Assembly (NCBI RefSeq): GCF_020131355.1
Contig: NZ_JAHLEL010000044.1
Location: forward strand, 496,001 to 560,000
Reading direction: 5' to 3'
Source of the DNA: Pseudonocardia sp. ICBG1293
GTDB taxonomy: Bacteria > Actinomycetota > Actinomycetes > Mycobacteriales > Pseudonocardiaceae
DNA length: 64,000 nucleotides
Below, one piece after another: positions 32,765-41,554 of this stretch. Numbering within the stretch: the stretch's first letter is position 1; each line of letters opens with the position of its first letter. The notes beneath the pieces are model-generated. The model saw nothing but the letters and a program-made list of their open reading frames with translations. It made no database searches and was not told the origin of the DNA. The position numbers and the translations under genes are program-made.

Positions 32765-35700
32765 TCACTCGTCGACAGATGTCGGCAGTCGTTCGGCGGC
32801 CGAGCGGAAGAACCGCCGTCTGCTCCAGTCCTCACGATCACCGATCACGTAGAACCGCTCCTGCGCCCGGGACACCGCGACGTTCAACAGGTTCGGTCTC
32901 CCGGCCGCCCACGCCCGCGCGCCGGCAGATCCGCCCAGCACGAGGATGACGACCGGCGCTTCTTTGCCCTGGACGGTGTGCACCGTCCCCACCTGGCTCT
33001 CGACATCCTCCACGCGTCCCGCCAGCCGCCGCCGCGCCCCGGCGACCACAGCGCGGAACGGCGCGATGACGAGCATCTCCGCAGGGCTGCATCCGGCGTC
33101 GAGCATCTCGTCGACGAGAGTGGACAACCGATCCAGCTCCGGACGGACGACATTATCGGTGACCGGGCCGCAGACATCGATCCACTGGCTCGGTCGCCAC
33201 GGCCGCGGCTCTCGTTCCCGGGTCGCGAAGATCATCGGCGAGGAGGGGTAGGCGACGGCGTTGGCGATGTCGAACATGGGACGGTCGCTCCGCCGGTGCA
33301 CCCGCAGTGGAGCTCCCACCCAGATCTTCTCCTCGTCGGAGGCGGCCACGGTGGTCCCGAAGCGGGTGAGGCGGTCGGCCGCGAGCTGCGCCGACCGCCG
33401 CTCGGGGAGCCACTGATGGTCGACCCCGTGCCGGTCCGCGATTGCGATCTGAGCAGGCTCGGGGAGGGGAACGATCGGTTCGAGCTGCTTCGGGTCACCG
33501 ACCAGCACCGCCCGCCTCGCTCGCCACAGCCCCCCGACGACGGACTGTGCCGTGGCCTGACCCGCTTCGTCCACCAGCAGCCAGCCGAGGTCCTCCCGGC
33601 CGAGGTGGGCGAAAAGGCGTGGTAACGAGGCGAAGGTCGTCGACACCACCGGCACGACGAGGAAGAACGACTGCCAGGCAGCACGCGCGACCGGCCGGTC
33701 AGGCGACAGGTTGCCCCCCATCATCTTGTTGGCTGCGATGAGCGAGGGGCGGATGCGACGGGCCGACGCGAGGACGAACGCATGGTGCAACCGCAGGGCC
33801 GACTCGCACAGCTCGGCGCGGGCGTTCTCGATCTCGACATCTGCCCAGGGGGCGCCACGCTGGAACTCCTCATCGTCGGGACGTCCCGCGGGCACGTTCT
33901 GCGGCCAACGCCCTCGGGCCTCGACGACGGCAGCGGCGTCCTGCGCCGCCTCCCGGTCTGCGGCCGCCACGGCCTGGCGGGCGGTGTCCAGCTCCGCGCG
34001 GGCACGGTCGGCGGCGGTGCTCGCCTGTTCGTGGTGCCGCCCAGCCCCCTTCACCAGCTCCAGTACCTCGACGCGCCGAGCGAGGAGTTCAGCATTGGTC
34101 CGACGCCACGCGCGATGATCGGCTCCGAATGTCCGCAGCCGATCCCACCAGCCGGGGCTGCAGGCCAGATGGGATGCGATTTCGGCCTCCAGCCGGGCAT
34201 GACGGAGGTCGACATCGTTCTTCTCCCAGGTGGCCTCCTGCTGCCTCCGGTCGGCGGCGGAGGAGGCCACCTGCGCTTGCACCTCATCTTCGACCAGCCC
34301 AACCCGTCGCGCCGGATAGGCAGCGTCGCGACGGAGCGCGTCGGCTGCTAGCTGACGCGCCGCGCTGAGCCGCTCGACACGGGCACGCAGCTCCCGGAAC
34401 TCCTCGACGGCAGCCCTCCACTCCGCCACGTGCACCGCCGGGTCATCGGCTGCAGCGCGGAGTCGGGCGAGCAGACCCGGTACCGCGTCGGTCTCGTCCG
34501 ACCACCACACGAGATCGCTGAAGCGGTGGCGGTTCCCTCGATTGCCCAGGGCCGCCGCTACGAGGGCCCAGGCGGGGCGGTCCAGGAGCCGAGAAGCGAG
34601 TTCCGGAAAGTGACCGATGGCCCGGAGCCGGTCGATCTCGTCATCCGGTGCGACCGGAAGCTCGTGGGTGACGTTCTCCGCCGCAGCGTTCGAGTTCGTG
34701 GCCACCACGATCTCGTCGCCGCTCAGGTCCGGATTCAGCGTCGGCACCGGGATCCGTCGACCGTTCTCGACGTAGGAGACCTCACCGGTGAACGCCGCCT
34801 CCGGTGAGGGCAGAGCGGCGATGACCTCGGCACGACGGACCAGGACCGCGGCAGCGACGTCACGGAGCAGCGTGGTCTTGCCCGTTCCGGGTGGTCCGTT
34901 GACGGTCGTCAGCCCCGCGTCGTCGGACAGCTCGTCCGCGATCCGATTGACCGCGAGTTGCTGGCCGACCGTCAACGGGTTCTGCCGGCCCACCGGCCAG
35001 CGCCCGGGTGGGCGCCTCGACGGTTCGACCGCTTCGAGCACCGCAGCACCATCGCTTGCAGTGTCGATACGCCTGTCGGCCTCGATGCCGCCGTCCGGAA
35101 TGAGGTACCGGCGAAGCGCCTCTCCGGCATCACCGCGCCGCAGTGCCACCGCGACCCGGGAGAGGTCGGTTCGGATGAAGCTGTTCAACATCGGTGCGAC
35201 ATCGTCGTCGGGCCTGCGGCGCACCGGTACCGAATGGATCGCCACGCGCACCCCGGAGGGTTTCAGGCTGTCGTCGACGTGCAGAGCCCGCGCGAGCTCT
35301 GCCACGAACGTCGTCAGATAGGTAGCGGTCATCGTCGTGGCCGGGGGCCTGGGTGCGGTGTTCGACGGAGCCCCCGTGTCAGGGGGTTGCCCGCCCGAGC
35401 CGGCCGTTCGCATCGTCAGGAGCTTCTCGGCGAACGTGCCGGCAACCGCGCCCGCATAACCACCGACCAACGGTCCGGCCACCCCGGTGACCGCCACGGA
35501 TGCGGCTCCCGTGACGATCCCGCCGACGACCTTCGCCCCTTCGTTGAACGCGTCGGTCGCCGCACCGCCGACATGCCGCCCAGCTGCACGCGCCACCCGG
35601 GCGGCGGGCGGGTCTGCCGCCTTCGGGGTGTCGGAGGGCGCGCCGGTCAACCTGTTGAGGGCGGTCGCGAAGGCGCCGTCCTCGTGCTCGAAGCCCTCGA

Positions 35701-36118
35701 GCCACTTCTTCGCGCGTGGTCCCGGTACCCGTAGCCGTCCGACGGCCCACGCGCACGACGACAGCACGGCCGAGTTCTCGACGAGGAACCCGTCGGCGCC
35801 GATCGCGAAAGCGAACAAGGCGCCCTGTCCGTCCGATCGATTCTCCGCGCCCGGCCGGTCGCCGCCCAGAACTCGACCGATCTCGCGCTCGACGCACAGC
35901 CCCGCATGGACGACGTAGCGCCACTCCCGGCCTGGGCCGGGATCACGCCGCGCTGCGTCGTGGCCGTTCTGCCAGGGCAGGGGTCCGGATCCCGCGATGT
36001 CGAAGGTCGTCGGCGGCTCTGCCCTCCCGACCCTTGCCGGTTTCGGGGCCTTCTGGAGGGCGAACAACTCCACCGAACGCCAGAACTCCACGACGTCCGC
36101 CGCCTGCTCGTCCGGCAC
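32765..36118 (-). CDS. Large SF1 (Upf1/DNA2-like) helicase/ATPase
   Basis: 1117 residues. Walker A GPPGTGKTT at about 408-416, Walker B DEAGQ at about 850-854, motif III GDPKQLEP at about 874, and near the end TVHTVQGKEA with NVAVSRAQERFYV (motifs V and VI). About 430 residues between Walker A and B hold a long Arg/Glu/Ala-rich helical stretch (560-740), probably a coiled-coil insertion. The N-terminal 300 residues match nothing I recognise; residues 194-235 form a Gly/Ala/Val-rich glycine-zipper-like hydrophobic segment. GTG at 36118 follows GGGGG. Adjacent HepT/MntA and its position inside a conserved block suggest an acquired defence-type gene; function unproven. Confidence 0.85.
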   Translation of the reverse strand: MPDEQAADVVEFWRSVELFALQKAPKPARVGRAEPPTTFDIAGSGPLPWQNGHDAARRDPGPGREWRYVVHAGLCVEREIGRVLGGDRPGAENRSDGQGALFAFAIGADGFLVENSAVLSSCAWAVGRLRVPGPRAKKWLEGFEHEDGAFATALNRLTGAPSDTPKAADPPAARVARAAGRHVGGAATDAFNEGAKVVGGIVTGAASVAVTGVAGPLVGGYAGAVAGTFAEKLLTMRTAGSGGQPPDTGAPSNTAPRPPATTMTATYLTTFVAELARALHVDDSLKPSGVRVAIHSVPVRRRPDDDVAPMLNSFIRTDLSRVAVALRRGDAGEALRRYLIPDGGIEADRRIDTASDGAAVLEAVEPSRRPPGRWPVGRQNPLTVGQQLAVNRIADELSDDAGLTTVNGPPGTGKTTLLRDVAAAVLVRRAEVIAALPSPEAAFTGEVSYVENGRRIPVPTLNPDLSGDEIVVATNSNAAAENVTHELPVAPDDEIDRLRAIGHFPELASRLLDRPAWALVAAALGNRGNRHRFSDLVWWSDETDAVPGLLARLRAAADDPAVHVAEWRAAVEEFRELRARVERLSAARQLAADALRRDAAYPARRVGLVEDEVQAQVASSAADRRQQEATWEKNDVDLRHARLEAEIASHLACSPGWWDRLRTFGADHRAWRRTNAELLARRVEVLELVKGAGRHHEQASTAADRARAELDTARQAVAAADREAAQDAAAVVEARGRWPQNVPAGRPDDEEFQRGAPWADVEIENARAELCESALRLHHAFVLASARRIRPSLIAANKMMGGNLSPDRPVARAAWQSFFLVVPVVSTTFASLPRLFAHLGREDLGWLLVDEAGQATAQSVVGGLWRARRAVLVGDPKQLEPIVPLPEPAQIAIADRHGVDHQWLPERRSAQLAADRLTRFGTTVAASDEEKIWVGAPLRVHRRSDRPMFDIANAVAYPSSPMIFATREREPRPWRPSQWIDVCGPVTDNVVRPELDRLSTLVDEMLDAGCSPAEMLVIAPFRAVVAGARRRLAGRVEDVESQVGTVHTVQGKEAPVVILVLGGSAGARAWAAGRPNLLNVAVSRAQERFYVIGDREDWSRRRFFRSAAERLPTSVDE

Positions 36119-36215
36119 GTATCCCCCACGAGTCGTCGAACCCCGATCCTAGAACAGGTCGATCACCTGCCGGAACGGTTCGACCACTCTCGGCGATGAG
36201 AGCAGCGTCCAACTA

Positions 36216-36971
36216 CTAGCTCGCGCGGGAGTCGGGCACGTTCGCGTCCGGTCGCGCCCGCCCCTGCTGCGACGGTGCGGGCGGGGGTGCACCGGCGGCG
36301 GCCTTCTCCTTGACCGAGGCCGCGTAGAGGTCGACGTAGGTCTGGCCGGACAGCTCCATCAGCGAGTACATGATCTCGTCGGTCATCGAGCGCTCGATGA
36401 ACCGGTCACCGGCCATGCCCTCGTAGCGGGAGAAGTCCAGCGGCTCGCCGATCACGATCCGCACCTTGCGCGGGCGCCACATCTTCGAGCCGATCGGGTT
36501 GACCCTGTCGGTCCCCACCATCGCGACCGGGATCACCGGCACGCCGGCCTCCAGGGCCATCCGGGCGACGCCGGTCTTGCCCTTGTAGAGCCGCCCGTCG
36601 GGCGAGCGGGTGCCCTCCGGGTAGATCCCCAGCAGCTTGCCCTCGTTCAGCAGCCGGACCGCGGTGTCCATCGCGGCGCGCGCCGCGGACCCGCCGGAGC
36701 GGTCCACCGGGACCTGTCCGACACCGGTGAAGAACTGCTTCTTGAACCAGCCGCGGATCCCGGGCTCGGTGAAGTACTCGCGCTTGGCGAGGAAGGTCAC
36801 CCGACGCGGCAGCATCAGCGGGAGGAAGAAGGAGTCGGCCACCGCGAGGTGGTTGCTGGCGAGGATGGCGCCGGCGGTGGCGGGAACGTTCTCCGCACCG
36901 CGCACCTCCGGCCGGCAGAACAGCCTCATCAACGGGCCGAGCAGCACGAACTTGGACCACCAGTACAGCAC
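36216..36971 (-). CDS. 1-acyl-sn-glycerol-3-phosphate acyltransferase (Rv2182c-like)
   Basis: 251-residue PlsC-type acyltransferase. NHLAVADSFF supplies the catalytic HX4D, YPEGTRSPDGRLYKGKTG the phosphate-binding block and PVIPVAMVG the last motif. GTG at 36971 begins VLYWWSKFVLLGPL, a membrane-interface helix, and has GGGAGG upstream; a GTG at 37022 lies too close to its own GAGGAG. Second PlsC homologue in the window; the C-terminal 30 residues are Ala/Pro-rich. Same neighbourhood as Rv2182c. Confidence 0.9.
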   Translation of the reverse strand: MLYWWSKFVLLGPLMRLFCRPEVRGAENVPATAGAILASNHLAVADSFFLPLMLPRRVTFLAKREYFTEPGIRGWFKKQFFTGVGQVPVDRSGGSAARAAMDTAVRLLNEGKLLGIYPEGTRSPDGRLYKGKTGVARMALEAGVPVIPVAMVGTDRVNPIGSKMWRPRKVRIVIGEPLDFSRYEGMAGDRFIERSMTDEIMYSLMELSGQTYVDLYAASVKEKAAAGAPPPAPSQQGRARPDANVPDSRAS

Positions 36972-37147
36972 CCTGCGCTGCCTCCCTACCGACTTCGGCG
37001 ACAGCCTACGGAGCGTCGACACCTCCTCACAACGGGGCGGTGGTCACCGCACCCGGGGCGGGTCCCGCACCGCGCCGTGGGCGGTGTCGGGCGGACCACG
37101 GGCCGTGACAGGATGGACCCGCCGCGAGCGGGGAGGGACGGACCGGT

Positions 37148-37633
37148 ATGAGCTCCGCAGACCCCGCGCGTGGGGGCGAGGACCGTCCCGACGACGACTT
37201 CGACGCGATCGTCGCCGCCTGGCGTGACGAGGGGTCGGTCCCGGACTGGCCCGCCGAGCACGTCGAGCGCACGGACCGGGCCGACCCCGGGGACGCCGCG
37301 GGCGCGGCGGGCGCCGCCGCGGACCGCCCCGTGCACCGGCCGGGTCCCGCTGCCCCGCAGCCGGGCACCGGCGCCGACCCGGACGACCACTACCACCCGC
37401 CGGAGCCACCGCCGCTGCCCCGGCCGGGGCCGCCGGCCGTCGTGGGTGGCGGGCTGATCGCGGTGGGCCTGCTGCTGTGCATCGCGCCGGGGCTGGTCGG
37501 CGTCGGCGGGACCTGGCCGCTGCCGCTGGGGCTGGTGCTCATCGCGTCCGGGCTGGGCTGGCTGCTGCTGCGGCTGTGGAGCTCCGACACCGACGAGGGG
37601 CCCGACCCCTGGGACGACGGCTCGCGGCTGTAG
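37148..37633 (+). CDS. Hypothetical two-TM membrane protein
   Basis: 161 residues: an acidic, then Ala/Pro-rich cytoplasmic stretch (1-95) followed by two hydrophobic helices (about 97-115 and 120-140, LPLGLVLIASGLGWLLLRLW) and a short acidic tail. No family recognised, although similar small proteins are common in actinobacteria. ATG at 37148 follows GGGAGGGACGG. Converges with the ROK kinase gene with 3 bp between them. Confidence 0.72.
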   Translation: MSSADPARGGEDRPDDDFDAIVAAWRDEGSVPDWPAEHVERTDRADPGDAAGAAGAAADRPVHRPGPAAPQPGTGADPDDHYHPPEPPPLPRPGPPAVVGGGLIAVGLLLCIAPGLVGVGGTWPLPLGLVLIASGLGWLLLRLWSSDTDEGPDPWDDGSRL

Positions 37634-37636
37634 CGC

Positions 37637-38611
37637 TCAGCGGCCGTCGTCGGTCCGCAGACTCTCCCGGGCCAGCGTCGCCGCGCCCACGACGGCGGCG
37701 GCCGCGCCGAGCTGCGCGGTCCGGATCCGGGCCAGCGGCCGGTTGCCCGCCCCGGTGAGGATGCGGGCGTAGTGCTCGCGGGCGGCGTCGAGGAACAGCG
37801 GCGCCGACGCCGACACCCCGCCCGCGATGACCACGAGGTCCGGGTCGAACACGTCCGCGACCAGTGAGAGCCCCTCCCCCAGCCAGCGTCCCATCTCGTC
37901 GACGGCGGCCCGGGCGACCGGGTCGCCCTCGCGGGCGGCGGCGGCGACCCGCTTGCCGGTGACCCGTCCCGGGTCGCGGGCGGCCTCCCGGGCCAGCCCG
38001 GACGGCCCGGGCACGTCACCGCCCGAGAGCATCTCCAGGGCGGTGGCGCCGAGTGCGGTCCCGCTGCAGTAGCGCTCCCAGCAGCCGCGCTTGCCGCACG
38101 GGCAGGCCCGCCCGTCCGGCACCACCCGCAGGTGCCCCAGCTCGGGTGCGACACCGTGTGCGCCCCGGTAGAGCAGGCCGTCGACGAGCAGGGCGCCGCC
38201 GATGCCGGTGCCCAGCGCGATCACCAGCGCCACCGAGGCCCCGGCCGCGGCACCGTAGCGGCGCTCGGCGAGCGCGGCGGAGTTCGCGTCGTGCTCCACG
38301 ACGACCGGGATCCCGCCGAGCCGGGCACCGATCCGCGCGGCGACCGGCGCGTCGCGCCAGGACAGGTGCGGGGCGTAGCGGACCAGGCCGCGCGGGGCGT
38401 CGACGAACCCGGCGAGCGCGAGCCCGACCGCGGCGACGGGGTGCCGGCGTCGCAGCTCGTCGACGGCGCCGGCGATGGCCGCCTCCAGCGCGTCGTCGGT
38501 GCGCGGGGTCGGCGCGGAGGCGGTGTCGAGGATCTCCCCCTCGGCGTCGACGACGCCCGCGCGCACGCTGGTGCCCCCGACGTCCACCCCGATGGTGCGG
38601 ACGTCGGACAT
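37637..38611 (-). CDS. ROK family kinase (probable glucokinase)
   Basis: 324 residues. N-terminal ATP motif GVDVGGTSVRAGVVD, sugar-binding EHDANSAALAE, GTGIGGALLVDG, and the zinc-binding CPCGKRGCWE typical of ROK kinases rather than repressors (no N-terminal HTH). ATG at 38611 used; a GTG at 38623 would overlap the preceding stop as GTGA, a pattern common in this genome, so a four-residue longer protein is possible. Confidence 0.88.
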   Translation of the reverse strand: MSDVRTIGVDVGGTSVRAGVVDAEGEILDTASAPTPRTDDALEAAIAGAVDELRRRHPVAAVGLALAGFVDAPRGLVRYAPHLSWRDAPVAARIGARLGGIPVVVEHDANSAALAERRYGAAAGASVALVIALGTGIGGALLVDGLLYRGAHGVAPELGHLRVVPDGRACPCGKRGCWERYCSGTALGATALEMLSGGDVPGPSGLAREAARDPGRVTGKRVAAAAREGDPVARAAVDEMGRWLGEGLSLVADVFDPDLVVIAGGVSASAPLFLDAAREHYARILTGAGNRPLARIRTAQLGAAAAVVGAATLARESLRTDDGR

Positions 38612-38619
38612 CCGCGGGC

Positions 38620-39012
38620 TCACGTCCGGTGCACCACGATCCGCTGCACGGAGCGACCGCCGCCGTGCGGGCGGCGGGGCTCCTGGCGGGCGGGCGGGGC
38701 GGCCTCCTCCAGCACCGCGACGAGCACGGCGAGCAGCCCGGTGGCGTGGTCGGCGAGCCGGGTGACCAGCTCCGACCGCTCTCCCCGCACGACGGCGATC
38801 AGCGCGCACACCGGGCAGGCGGTGCAGGAGCCCGCGTCACCGGGGCCGGGGTCGCTCCCGGCTGCCTGCAGGGAGTCCGACATGGTCTCGGTGGCCGCAC
38901 GCAGCCGGTCGAGCAGCGCCACCGCGGTGACCCGCAGGTCCTCCGGGATGCCCCCGTGGCTGCCGCAGTGGGTGCCGCAGTGGGTGCCGCCCCGCGTGTC
39001 ACGGCCGCTCAC
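38620..39012 (-). CDS. Small Cys-containing actinobacterial protein (Rv2183c position)
   Basis: 130 residues, function unknown. The N-terminus has a THCG/THCG/SHGG repeat and the middle a CTACPVCALI motif (CxxC) preceding a helical region, so metal binding is conceivable. GTG at 39012 overlaps the stop of the ArsA-like gene (GTGA), implying coupled translation. It lies between the ArsA-like ATPase and the ROK kinase; in M. tuberculosis Rv2183c lies in this place. Confidence 0.72.
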   Translation of the reverse strand: MSGRDTRGGTHCGTHCGSHGGIPEDLRVTAVALLDRLRAATETMSDSLQAAGSDPGPGDAGSCTACPVCALIAVVRGERSELVTRLADHATGLLAVLVAVLEEAAPPARQEPRRPHGGGRSVQRIVVHRT

Positions 39013-40256
39013 GAGGTCATCCAGGTGCCCGGGTCGGGCACGAAGGAGATCACCAGGCGGGCGTCGGCGCCGCGCCCCTCCAGCCGGGCTCCGGTGGCCT
39101 CGCACCGGCGCAGCACCGACGGCAGCGACACCACGCGCCGGGAGAACCCGATGCCGACGACCATGTCGTCACCGACCCGGGCGAGGTCCAGCGGGGCGTC
39201 CTGGGCGCCGGGCAACGCCACGTCGAGCTCGAAGGCGGTGTCGGCGGAGACGCCGTGGCCCGCCGTGCGGCGCAGCTCCATCAGCGGTCGCGGCGGCGCG
39301 TCGTCGGCCGTGCCGGCGGGGTCGTCGTCGCCGTAGACCGACAGCGCCAGCTCGCGCAGGGGGCCCACACCGGTCGGCTCGGCCGCGGTGTAGCGGACCG
39401 CGGTCACCGGGACGTCCGCGCCGAGCTCGCCCAGCTCGGCCAGCACGGACTGCTGCTCGGTCGCCCGCTCGCGCAGCCAGCGCGCGGCGGGACCGCGCAG
39501 CGACGGCGGCGGACCGGGCATCACCCGGTTGGCCAGCAGCCCGTCGACCCGCAGCTCGTGCAGGGCGAGCGCGGTCAGGGTCCGGCGGGTCTCGGCCGCG
39601 ACGACCCGCTCCGGGGTCAGCACCAGCCGGATCGAGGTGCGGGAGCGGTCGGCGAGCAGGCCGCGCAGGCCGCGCAGCTGCTCGGCCAGGACGCCGAGCG
39701 CGTCGACGGTGCGTTCCCAGCCCGCGCCGTCGGCCTTCGCGCCGGCGAGTCCGGCGACCAGGCCGCGCACGGCACGCCGGTGCGCGGGGAACAGCCGCTC
39801 CAGGTAGCCCGACAGCGCCTCGGGCAGGGTGAGCAGCCGCAGCGTCTCCGCGGTCGGCCCGCAGTCGACGACGACGACGTCGAAGCGGCCGGAGTCGGCG
39901 TAGCGCTGCACCTCGACCAGCGCGAGGAGGTCCTCGACGCCGGGCAGCACGGTCAGCTCGTCGGCGACGAGCTCGTCCACCCCGGCGCCGGCGAGCATCG
40001 TGCGCAGGTGCCCCTGCAGGTCGCCCCAGGCCCCCTCGAGCAGGTGGCGGGCCTCGATGTGGGCGCCCCACAGGTTCTCGGTGACCTCGGTGGGCTCGGC
40101 GCCCAGCTCGGTGTCCAGCGCGTCACCGAGGGAGTGCGCCGGGTCGGTGGACACGACCAGCGCGGACCGCCCGGTTCCGGCGACGTGCGCGGCCGTCGCG
40201 GCGGCCAGGGTCGTCTTGCCGACCCCGCCCTTGCCGGTGAAGAGCACGACGCGCAC
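39009..40256 (-). CDS. ArsA-family ATPase (Rv2184c-like)
   Basis: 415-residue SIMIBI-class P-loop ATPase. GKGGVGKTT at residue 8, STDPAHSLGDAL (switch I) and VVVDCGPTAETLRLL (switch II) are canonical ArsA/Get3 motifs. A single ATPase domain is followed by an all-beta C-terminal part (GVSADTAFELDVALPG) found in actinobacterial and cyanobacterial versions. Arsenite transport is unlikely because no ArsB, ArsR or metalloid cysteines are present. GTG at 40256 is 7 nt after a TAGGCT hexamer. Confidence 0.88.
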   Translation of the reverse strand: MRVVLFTGKGGVGKTTLAAATAAHVAGTGRSALVVSTDPAHSLGDALDTELGAEPTEVTENLWGAHIEARHLLEGAWGDLQGHLRTMLAGAGVDELVADELTVLPGVEDLLALVEVQRYADSGRFDVVVVDCGPTAETLRLLTLPEALSGYLERLFPAHRRAVRGLVAGLAGAKADGAGWERTVDALGVLAEQLRGLRGLLADRSRTSIRLVLTPERVVAAETRRTLTALALHELRVDGLLANRVMPGPPPSLRGPAARWLRERATEQQSVLAELGELGADVPVTAVRYTAAEPTGVGPLRELALSVYGDDDPAGTADDAPPRPLMELRRTAGHGVSADTAFELDVALPGAQDAPLDLARVGDDMVVGIGFSRRVVSLPSVLRRCEATGARLEGRGADARLVISFVPDPGTWMTS

Positions 40257-40263
40257 AGGGCGG

Positions 40264-40269
40264 AGCCTA
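40264..40269 (-). promoter_or_regulatory. -10 hexamer of the ArsA-like gene (leaderless)
   Basis: Reads TAGGCT on the minus strand, 7 nt from the GTG at 40256. Confidence 0.5.
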
Positions 40270-40299
40270 ACGATCGGGTCCGGGTCGCCGCCGACCGGC

Positions 40300-40737
40300 T
40301 CAGCCCTTCTCGACGCGGCGCTTGAGACCCTTCAGCGCGGCATCGATGATCACTTTCTCCGCCTTGCGACGGAGCATCCCGATCATCGGGAAGTTGACCT
40401 CGACGCTGAGCTCGTAGGTGACGGTGGTGCCGCCGGCGTCGCCCACCAGCCGGTAGGCCCCGTCCTGAGCACGCTGGATCCCGCCCTTGACCAGGGTCCA
40501 GGACACCGAGCGGTCGTCGGCGGCCCAGTCGTAGTCGAGGGTGTAGGTGTCCTTGATCGCCCCGGCGTCCATCGCGAAGCGGACCCGGCGCGCGCGGCCA
40601 CCGGTGCCGGGGTCGAGGATCTCGACGCTGGTGATCTGGTCGGTCCAGCCGGGGTACGACGCGAAGTCCGCGACCACCGCCATGACCTGCTCGGGCGGGG
40701 CGTCGATGTGGATCGAGGACGAGGTCGCGTCGGCCAT
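40300..40737 (-). CDS. SRPBCC/polyketide cyclase-like protein (Rv2185c-like)
   Basis: 145 residues, START/SRPBCC fold that binds hydrophobic ligands in a deep cavity. The start SSSIHIDAPPEQVMAVVADFASYPGW is characteristic, as is the C-terminal long helix KVIIDAALKGLKRRV. Length equals Rv2185c (144), with the same neighbours. ATG at 40737 follows a TAGCCT hexamer by 6 nt. Ligand unknown. Confidence 0.87.
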   Translation of the reverse strand: MADATSSSIHIDAPPEQVMAVVADFASYPGWTDQITSVEILDPGTGGRARRVRFAMDAGAIKDTYTLDYDWAADDRSVSWTLVKGGIQRAQDGAYRLVGDAGGTTVTYELSVEVNFPMIGMLRRKAEKVIIDAALKGLKRRVEKG

Positions 40738-40743
40738 GGCGGG

Positions 40744-40749
40744 AGGCTA
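40744..40749 (-). promoter_or_regulatory. -10 hexamer of the Rv2185c-like gene (leaderless)
   Basis: Reads TAGCCT on the minus strand, 6 nt from the ATG at 40737. Confidence 0.5.
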
Positions 40750-40757
40750 TCCGGTGG

Positions 40758-41552
40758 TCAGAGGTGGAGCACGTAGGGCGTGCCGTGCGCACGGAAGTGT
40801 CCGGCGTTGACGCACTCGGTGCGGCCGAGCCGTGCGCGGCGGTGCAGCGGCTGGTGCACGTGCCCGAACAGGGCGTGCGAGGGCTGCTCGGCCCGGATCC
40901 GCGCGGCCAGCGGGGCGCTGGCGATCTCGGCGCGACGGGTGACGATGTCGTAGGTCAGACCGGGGTGGGCGGGCGGGACGTGGGTGCACAGCACGTCGGC
41001 CGGGCCGAGCGCCGTCAGCCGCGCGGTCCAGGTCCCGTGGGTGAGGAAGTGCGGCTGCCAGGGGCCGGACCGGCGGGGGTCGACCCCGGGCGGCAGCGGT
41101 ACCCCGCCCAGGAAGCCGAACCGGAGCCCGCCGATCTCGACCACCCGCCCGTCGGCGCGGGTCACGCCGTCGGTGTCGGGCCAGGCCTCGGGCACGTCGA
41201 CGTTGCCGGGGATCGCCCACACCGGCACCCCGAGCCCGCCGAGCACGCCGAACACCTCGGCGTACTGCTCGGCGACCGCCTCGGCGACGGCGGCGGCCGG
41301 GTCGTCGAACCGGGCCCAGGAGCGTTCCAGCAGACCCAGCATCCGGGCGCGGGGCGCCCCGACCCGGCGCATCCGGCCGAACTCCGCGGCCACCTCCGGC
41401 CCGAGCAGCCGGGAGATGATCCCGTTCGACGGGTCGCGGTAGTCGATGAACTCCAGCAGGTCGCCGAGCACGAGCACGCCGTCGGCGCCCTCGGCGGCGC
41501 GGGCGAGCGGCGTGGTGGCGCCGTGGACGTCGGTGACGACGTGCAGCCGCAC
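40758..41552 (-). CDS. Metallophosphoesterase
   Basis: 264-residue calcineurin-like phosphoesterase. Metal motifs in order: DVHG (residue 8), GDLLE, GNVD, THVPP and GHVHQPL. The GTG at 41552 lies 2 nt past the stop of the upstream SRPBCC gene, so the two form an operon. Such single-domain enzymes hydrolyse phosphomono- or diesters; no specific substrate is indicated. Confidence 0.85.
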   Translation of the reverse strand: MRLHVVTDVHGATTPLARAAEGADGVLVLGDLLEFIDYRDPSNGIISRLLGPEVAAEFGRMRRVGAPRARMLGLLERSWARFDDPAAAVAEAVAEQYAEVFGVLGGLGVPVWAIPGNVDVPEAWPDTDGVTRADGRVVEIGGLRFGFLGGVPLPPGVDPRRSGPWQPHFLTHGTWTARLTALGPADVLCTHVPPAHPGLTYDIVTRRAEIASAPLAARIRAEQPSHALFGHVHQPLHRRARLGRTECVNAGHFRAHGTPYVLHL

Positions 41553-41554
41553 GC

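Noticed and set aside
39009..40256. Arsenic resistance function for the ArsA-like ATPase
   Set aside because: No arsB, arsR, arsC or metalloid-binding cysteines; the neighbourhood matches the Rv2184c block instead.
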